Positions 58,835 to 64,000 of a stretch of DNA of 64,000 nucleotides are shown here, in pieces. Each line of letters starts with the position of its first letter. Positions within the stretch are counted from its first letter, which is position 1. The notes beneath the pieces are model-generated. The model had not been told where the DNA came from and ran no database searches. It saw only the letters and a list, made by a program, of their open reading frames with translations. Source of the stretch: Tragulus kanchil (lineage: Eukaryota > Chordata > Mammalia > Artiodactyla > Tragulidae); NCBI GenBank assembly GCA_022376925.1, contig JAIOJX010000001.1:39404324-39468323 (forward strand). Reading direction: 5' to 3'. A program made the position numbers and the translations under genes.

Positions 58835-59430
58835 TGATTTTTTTAAAAAATTTTATTTATTTTTATTTTCCTTTTATAGAGTTTTGTTGTTTACAGCTAT
58901 ACATAAATCCAAATCAGTCATAGGTATGTCTTTTTTTTTTTTTAAGATTTATTTATTTATCTTTTGGAGGGGGGTGGGGTGAGGAGGGAGGGGAGCAGGC
59001 AGGCCACTTCTATTGGTCTTTCATTTGTTCATTTTCATCCATCTTTGTTCTCCGGCCCGTGTGGGCCTCCCATCGCGGCGGCCTCTGTTGTCACAGAGCA
59101 CCGGCTCTGGGTGCATGCGCTCCAGAGCTCCGGCTCGGTAATTGGACACATCGGTCCAGCCGCTCCGCCGGCACGTGGGATCTTCCCAGGCCGGGGATCG
59201 AACTGGCGCCCCTTGCCCTGCAAGTCGGTGTCCTTACCCACTGGACCACCAGGGAAGCCCCATAGGTATATCTTTGACCCCTCCCACTCCCTCCCCATCC
59301 CACCCCTCCAGGTTATTGTATAGCCCCTCTGTAAGTTCCCTCAGTCTTACAGCATATTCACAATGGTTGTCTCTTTTACATATGGTAGTGTAGGTTTGCA
59401 TGTTACTCTTTCCATACTGGAGGCTTTGAT
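58835..59430 (-). mobile_element. L1 LINE 3' untranslated part, antisense, split by SINE
   Basis: GTTTACAGCTATACATAAATC and, after the SINE, CCCCATCCCACCCCTCCAGG are the complement of ruminant L1 3' sequence as remembered. The SINE at 58931-59260 interrupts it. Confidence 0.55.
58931..59260 (-). mobile_element. Long-tailed CHR-type SINE, complete
   Basis: Same long-tailed form as 35229-35582. CATAGGTATGTC (58919-58930) and CATAGGTATATC (59261-59272) flank it, 11 of 12 bases identical. Confidence 0.88.
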
Positions 59431-59610
59431 TGTTTTTTAATTTTTATTTTATAGTGGAGTATCATTGATTGACAATGCTGTGTTAGTTTCAGGTGTACAG
59501 CAAAATGATTCAATTATATATGTATCTATTCTTTTTCAAATTCTTTTTCCATTTAGGTTGTCAGAATATTGAGCAGAGTTCCCTGTGCCCCACAATAGGC
59601 CCTTGTTGGT
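59431..59610 (-). mobile_element. L1 LINE 3' fragment, antisense
   Basis: TAGTGGAGTATCATTGATTG, GTTAGTTTCAGGTGTACAGC and TCCCTGTGCCCCACAATAGG match the complement of an artiodactyl L1 3' region. Confidence 0.65.
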
Positions 59611-60097
59611 TTGAGGCTTTGATTTTGAGCTATGTGATGTGCACGCGTATGTGGGGGCTTGTGTGTGTTTAGAACTGTAAGTTACATACTGCTGTATCCC
59701 TAGGATCAGATATTTAACTGACAAGAAAATGAGTTACACTGTACACGTATCTGATGTCTCCTCTGTATATATAGCTAAAATGTGACACACAGCTTCTCCT
59801 GTGGAAAATTGTACCATCCGCAGGCATCGTGGTCCTCCATTAATTGCTGTCTAATTTTTACATGCAGTTAGAAGTTGATATTATGTGCACCTGTGAGGTT
59901 CCATTTCAGGACTTGTTTTCTTAAGCAACTGTATGATATAATTTTGGGAGTTGACTCCGTTCAGTAACACCTCTCGCTACCAAAGACTGAACTTTTCAGC
60001 TTATTTAAGGAACGCATAGAGTGGATTATTTCAGGGGCATAGTTAACTTCTACATATTCAGGTGATATGATCAAATCTCAGTCCACAAATTTAAGTT
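59611..60097. other. Unassigned sequence, no gene seen
   Basis: No repeat or frame of note. Confidence 0.5.
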
Positions 60098-60500
60098 TCT
60101 CTCGTTGTTTGGTTGCTAAACTGTGTCTGACCCTTTGTGACCCCATGACTGCAGCACCCCAGGCTTCCCTGTCCTTCACTATGTCCATTGAGTCATGTCA
60201 TTGAGTCAGTGATGCCATCCAACCATCTCATCCTCTATCACCCCCTTCTTTTCCTGCCTTCAGTCTTTCCCAGCATCAGAGTCTTTTCCAGTGAGTCAGA
60301 CCTTCACACCAGGCGGCCAAAGTACTAGAGCTTCAGCTTCAGCATCAGTCCTTCCAGTGAATAGTCAGGGCTGATTTCCTTTAGGATTGACTAGTTTGGT
60401 CTCCTTGCAGCCCAAGGGACTCTCAAGAGTTTTCTCCAACACCATAGTTTGAAAGCATCAATTCTTCAGCAATCAGCCTTCTTTATGGTCCAACTCTAGG
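60098..60500 (-). mobile_element. BovB 3'-end fragment (Bov2/ART2A type)
   Basis: GTGACCCCATGACTGCAGC, GATGCCATCCAACCATCTCA, CAGCATCAGTCCTTCCAGTG, GGTCTCCTTGCAGCCCAAGG and CAATTCTTCAGCAATCAGCC follow the complement of BovB. The last 126 bases also occur at 61513-61638. Confidence 0.92.
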
Positions 60501-60508
60501 TTTCTGTG

Positions 60509-60690
60509 AAAGTGAAATTGTTAGTCACTCAGTCATGTCCAACTGTTGGCAACTCCATGGCTGTACCCTGCCACATTCCTCTGTCCATGGGATTATTCAG
60601 GCAAGAATACTGGAGTGGGTTGCCATTCCCTTCTCTAAGGGATCTTCCTGACCCAGGGATCAAACCTGGTGGATTCTTTGTCATCTGAGA
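60509..60690 (-). mobile_element. Bov-tA SINE (copy at 61647-61828)
   Basis: Reverse orientation: CAGTCATGTCCAACTGTTGG, GAATACTGGAGTGGGTTGCC, GGATCTTCCTGACCCAGGG. The head is partly deleted. It abuts the BovB fragment. Confidence 0.85.
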
Positions 60691-61364
60691 GCTTCTTAAT
60701 TTTTTTAAAAATTTTGACTCTTTCTGCCCCTCAGCTGCCCAAACCCAGTATTGTTTTATTCAAAGATACTTACCTCTTATCCCAGGGTCGTGAATACTGG
60801 GAAACCCTCTGGTCTACTATGTCATCTACCAGACAGGCTGCAATTTGACATCGTCCACCTGTCCCTTCATCTCTAATGACTTTCTCTGATACTTTCATGC
60901 TTCACTGATGACTTGGAAATCACTCTGCTCCTTCTAGGCCATGATCAGGGTCAGAAATTTCTTTTTCTCTCCATTCACCAAACTTCTGGTCAATAAACAG
61001 ATCACAGAGACCCTGTCATGGGGTTCCAGGGACACCTATAGTCTCTATGTTTCCCTGTCTCTTCTGTTATCACAGTAAAGGGTCTTTTCTAGTCTGAGGA
61101 AATTTGAAATACTTCTCTCTTTAGTCAGCATATTTCTCTACCCTCTGTCCTCTCTAGTGCCCTCAGAACCTAAACTTTTGGACACTAAACCTGAAAGATT
61201 GTTTTCCCTGCTTTTGTTTGTTGTTACCCCTCCCTGAAGAAATGAACATAGAACTGCTAAAGTGGTGGAGCTGGGGAACGACTGGTGGTCCTTGGGGTAC
61301 AGACTTCACTACCAAGAGAAAACTGATTTCTAGTCATATTATCCTGATCTAAAATCTAAATGAT
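60691..61364. other. Unassigned sequence, no gene seen
   Basis: No repeat or long frame. Copy at about 61829-62502. Confidence 0.5.
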
Positions 61365-62502
61365 CAGGACTTCCCTGGTGATCCAGTGGTTAAGACTTCT
61401 CCTTGCAATGCAGGGAACACTGGTTCAATCCCTGATCAGGGAACTAAGATCCCACATGCCGTGAAACAACTAAGCCCACACCCAGAGAGTCCTTGCACCA
61501 CAGCGTCCTTTTTTTCCTTTAGGATTGACTAGTTTGGTCTCCTTGCAGCCCAAGGGACTCTCAAGAGTTTTCTCCAACACCATAGTTTGAAAGCATCAAT
61601 TCTTCAGCAATCAGCCTTCTTTATGGTCCAACTCTAGGTTTCTGTGAAAGTGAAATTGTTAGTCACTCAGTCATGTCCAACTGTTGGCAACTCCATGGCT
61701 GTACCCTGCCACATTCCTCTGTCCATGGGATTATTCAGGCAAGAATACTGGAGTGGGTTGCCATTCCCTTCTCTAAGGGATCTTCCTGACCCAGGGATCA
61801 AACCTGGTGGATTCTTTGTCATCTGAGAGCTTCTTAATTTTTTTAAAAATTTTGACTCTTTCTGCCCCTCAGCTGCCCAAACCCAGTATTGTTTTATTCA
61901 AAGATACTTACCTCTTATCCCAGGGTCGTGAATACTGGGAAACCCTCTGGTCTACTATGTCATCTACCAGACAGGCTGCAATTTGACATCGTCCACCTGT
62001 CCCTTCATCTCTAATGACTTTCTCTGATACTTTCATGCTTCACTGATGACTTGGAAATCACTCTGCTCCTTCTAGGCCATGATCAGGGTCAGAAATTTCT
62101 TTTTCTCCATTCACCAAACTTCTGGTCAATAAACAGATCACAGAGACCCTGTCATGGGGTTCCAGGGACACCTATAGTCTCTATGTTTCCCTGTCTCTTC
62201 TGTTATCACAGTAAAGGGTCTTTTCTAGTCTGAGGAAATTTGAAATACTTCTCTCTTTAGTCAGCATATTTCTCTACCCTCTGTCCTCTCTAGTGCCCTC
62301 AGAACCTAAACTTTTGGACACTAAACCTGAAAGATTGTTTTCCCTGCTTTTGTTTGTTGTTACCCCTCCCTGAAGAAATGAACATAGAACTGCTAAAGTG
62401 GTGGAGCTGGGGAACGACTGGTGGTCCTTGGGGTACAGACTTCACTACCAAGAGAAAACTGATTTCTAGTCATATTATCCTGATCTAAAATCTAAATGAT
62501 CA

Positions 62503-62697
62503 GGACTTCCCTGGTGATCCAGTGGTTAAGACTTCTCCTTGCAATGCAGGGAACACTGGTTCAATCCCTGATCAGGGAACTAAGATCCCACATGCCGTGA
62601 AACAACTAAGCCCACACCCAGAGAGTCCTTGCACCACAGCGAAAATTCTAACATGACTCAAGATACCACAACTAAGACAAATAAATATTAAAAAAAA
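62503..62697 (+). mobile_element. CHR-type SINE (truncated copy at 61365-61502)
   Basis: GGACTTCCCTGGTGATCCAG, TTCAATCCCTGATCAGGG and an A-rich AAATAAATATTAAAAA tail. The earlier copy lacks the tail because duplication 12 joins there. Confidence 0.85.
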
Positions 62698-62710
62698 ATC
62701 AAAATCCTAG

Positions 62711-63004
62711 GGGCTTCCCTGGTGGTCCAGTGGGTAAAGAGTCCGCCTTGCAGTGCAAGGGGTGCTGGTTTGATCCCTGGCCCAGGAAGATCCCACCTGC
62801 TGCAAAGCAGCTGAACTGGTGTGCTCAATTATGAGCCAGCACTCTGGAGCACGTGAGCCCAGAGCTGGTGCTCTGCAACAAGAGAAGCCACTGCAATGGG
62901 AGGCCCACACAGGCCAAAGAATAAAAGTGGGTGAAAATAAATGAATAAAAAAACAATAAAAGAGGCCAAAATTAAAAAACAAAAAAAACTTTAAAAAAAA
63001 AACC
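62711..63004 (+). mobile_element. CHR-type SINE (short-tailed form)
   Basis: GGGCTTCCCTGGTGGTCCAG opens the element, TTTGATCCCTGGCCCAGG and GGAGGCCCACACAGGCC follow, and a tail of TAAAAGAGGCCAAAATTAAA closes it. This is the forward-strand form of the SINE seen in reverse at 362, 16591 and 19949. Confidence 0.88.
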
Positions 63005-64000
63005 CCTAAACGATCTAAGATCCTTGTGATGAGTAGCAATGGCAGTATTTATTTATTGTTATCTAAAAAATCTCCTCTTGACCTATTATGTGCACTTTGA
63101 GTTTTACTTCTCAAGGGCCAAGATGTAGCTTTTTTGGATCTGGTCATGGCATCTTACTCTCAGAAGCTGTTGGGATTCCAAGGTGTGGTGTGGCATCAGG
63201 GGCACTGGGTGGCCTGGGCACTAGACAAAACCACCCACAGGGCGATCCAATGATGCCAACACTTCAGGTGCCTAGTACAGTCATCACTCTGCAAAAAGTT
63301 GTTTAGTGAATTCCTTTCTGAAGGAACTAAGCTACCCTTTAATTATCCTGCAGAAGCAGTGTGCATCCTTCTTGGCTTGCTTGAGATTTCTAGTTGGAAA
63401 TGCAGGTATTATTGCAAATCTTTTCCAACTTGAACACTTCTAATTGCGAAATATATGTGAGTATATGCACACATGTTTTCATATATGGAGGTAGGTCCTC
63501 CAGAAGGAACATAAAAAACCAATTAGGGCAGTATAGGGGGTAGTAGATACTCAGATTTCTGAAAACCACTAAGTATAATGCTAACATTACAGTATAAGTG
63601 ATAGACAGGGCCGATGCTTGGAAGGTTAAAACAGGGCTCTTGGCTTTGTTTTCATTGAGACAGAGTCTTGCTGGACAGGGGAGAAAAGAAGCTGCAAATA
63701 TTAAATCAAGCTTATTGCCCTCCCCTCCTTCTCTCCCTCCACTCTTCCTCCTCCTCCCATGGTGAGAAATAATGATCACGTTCCACATTTGGAAGATTGA
63801 GTAATGGGAAGCCTGGTGAGAGGAAATGACTTTCTGAACTAATTGTCAGCAGAGGTTGAAGGACCCATAAGCGGTGGCTCCCAGGGCGCGCTCGAAGAAG
63901 CTCTTGCAAAGCAGACACTGGCTGCTTAACTTGGCTGGTCAGACTCTTGTGCTAATGAGACGAAGGCTGTAGGTTTCTCTTGTTAATAATTTGGGCCAGG
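63005..64000. other. Single-copy sequence to window end, no gene recognised
   Basis: Frames up to 132 codons (63390-63788 minus) resemble nothing known. A purine/pyrimidine-biased tract lies at 63717-63760. Confidence 0.5.

Larger units (their letters stand above)
60375..62641. repeat. Direct tandem duplication 12 (offset 1,136-1,138 bp)
   Basis: Bases 60375-61512 recur at 61513-62641. Extra T-rich filler stands at the join (ACAGCG then TCCTTTTTTTCC), and one TCTC unit is missing in copy 2 (TTTTTCTCTCC near 60964 against TTTTTCTCC). Copy 1 breaks off inside a SINE that copy 2 completes. Confidence 0.95.

Overview
This is mammalian nuclear DNA from a ruminant, almost certainly a pecoran (cattle, sheep, goat or deer group). 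It holds many Bov-tA SINEs, BovB (RTE-type) LINE 3' ends, CHR-type tRNA-derived SINEs, L1 pieces, old MIR/L2/MER5 repeats and LTR fragments. I find no intact protein-coding gene and no functional RNA gene. It reads as intergenic or deep intronic sequence. The species cannot be fixed by eye.

Layout. 1-9.5 kb: antisense pieces of L1 elements cut by Bov-tA and CHR-type SINEs, including a SINE inside a SINE. 10-14.2 kb: an MLT1-like LTR in overlapping tandem duplications. 14.2-24 kb: mostly unique sequence with scattered SINEs, a MIR and two MER5-like DNA transposon remnants. 24-28.2 kb: two chained duplications over a MaLR-like piece and repeat-poor sequence. 28.5-29.7 kb: a BovB 3' end with a recognisable reverse transcriptase box, inserted in a MaLR-like element. 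31-38.4 kb: two more chained duplications, then an antisense ERVL-type relic with a younger LTR inside it. 38.7-43 kb: Bov-tA copies, an antisense L1 and an unassigned old repeat. 45.5-46 kb: a clean solo LTR with target-site duplication. 48.5-53.2 kb: a nearly full-length intronless copy of USP6NL on the minus strand. 53.2-54.7 kb: MIRs and a three-level nested repeat. 56.5-58.7 and 60.4-62.6 kb: the last two duplications.

The strongest pattern is not biological content but layout. Twelve separate, unrelated segments are each present as a direct tandem duplicate of 1.04-1.14 kb, near-identical within each pair. Most mismatches, filler bases and garbled bases lie at or near the join between the two copies. 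That is best explained by contig ends that overlapped and were placed side by side instead of merged. About 13.1 kb of the 64 kb (about 20%) would then be surplus, and the true locus would be about 51 kb.

The best biological find is the USP6NL retrocopy. It keeps a 5' untranslated stretch, the whole coding span from start to stop, a long 3' part, an A-rich tail and an 11-base target-site duplication. Nonsense codons and at least one frameshift mark it as a processed pseudogene, and a CHR-2 SINE later landed in its 3' part. No new functional system can be supported here.
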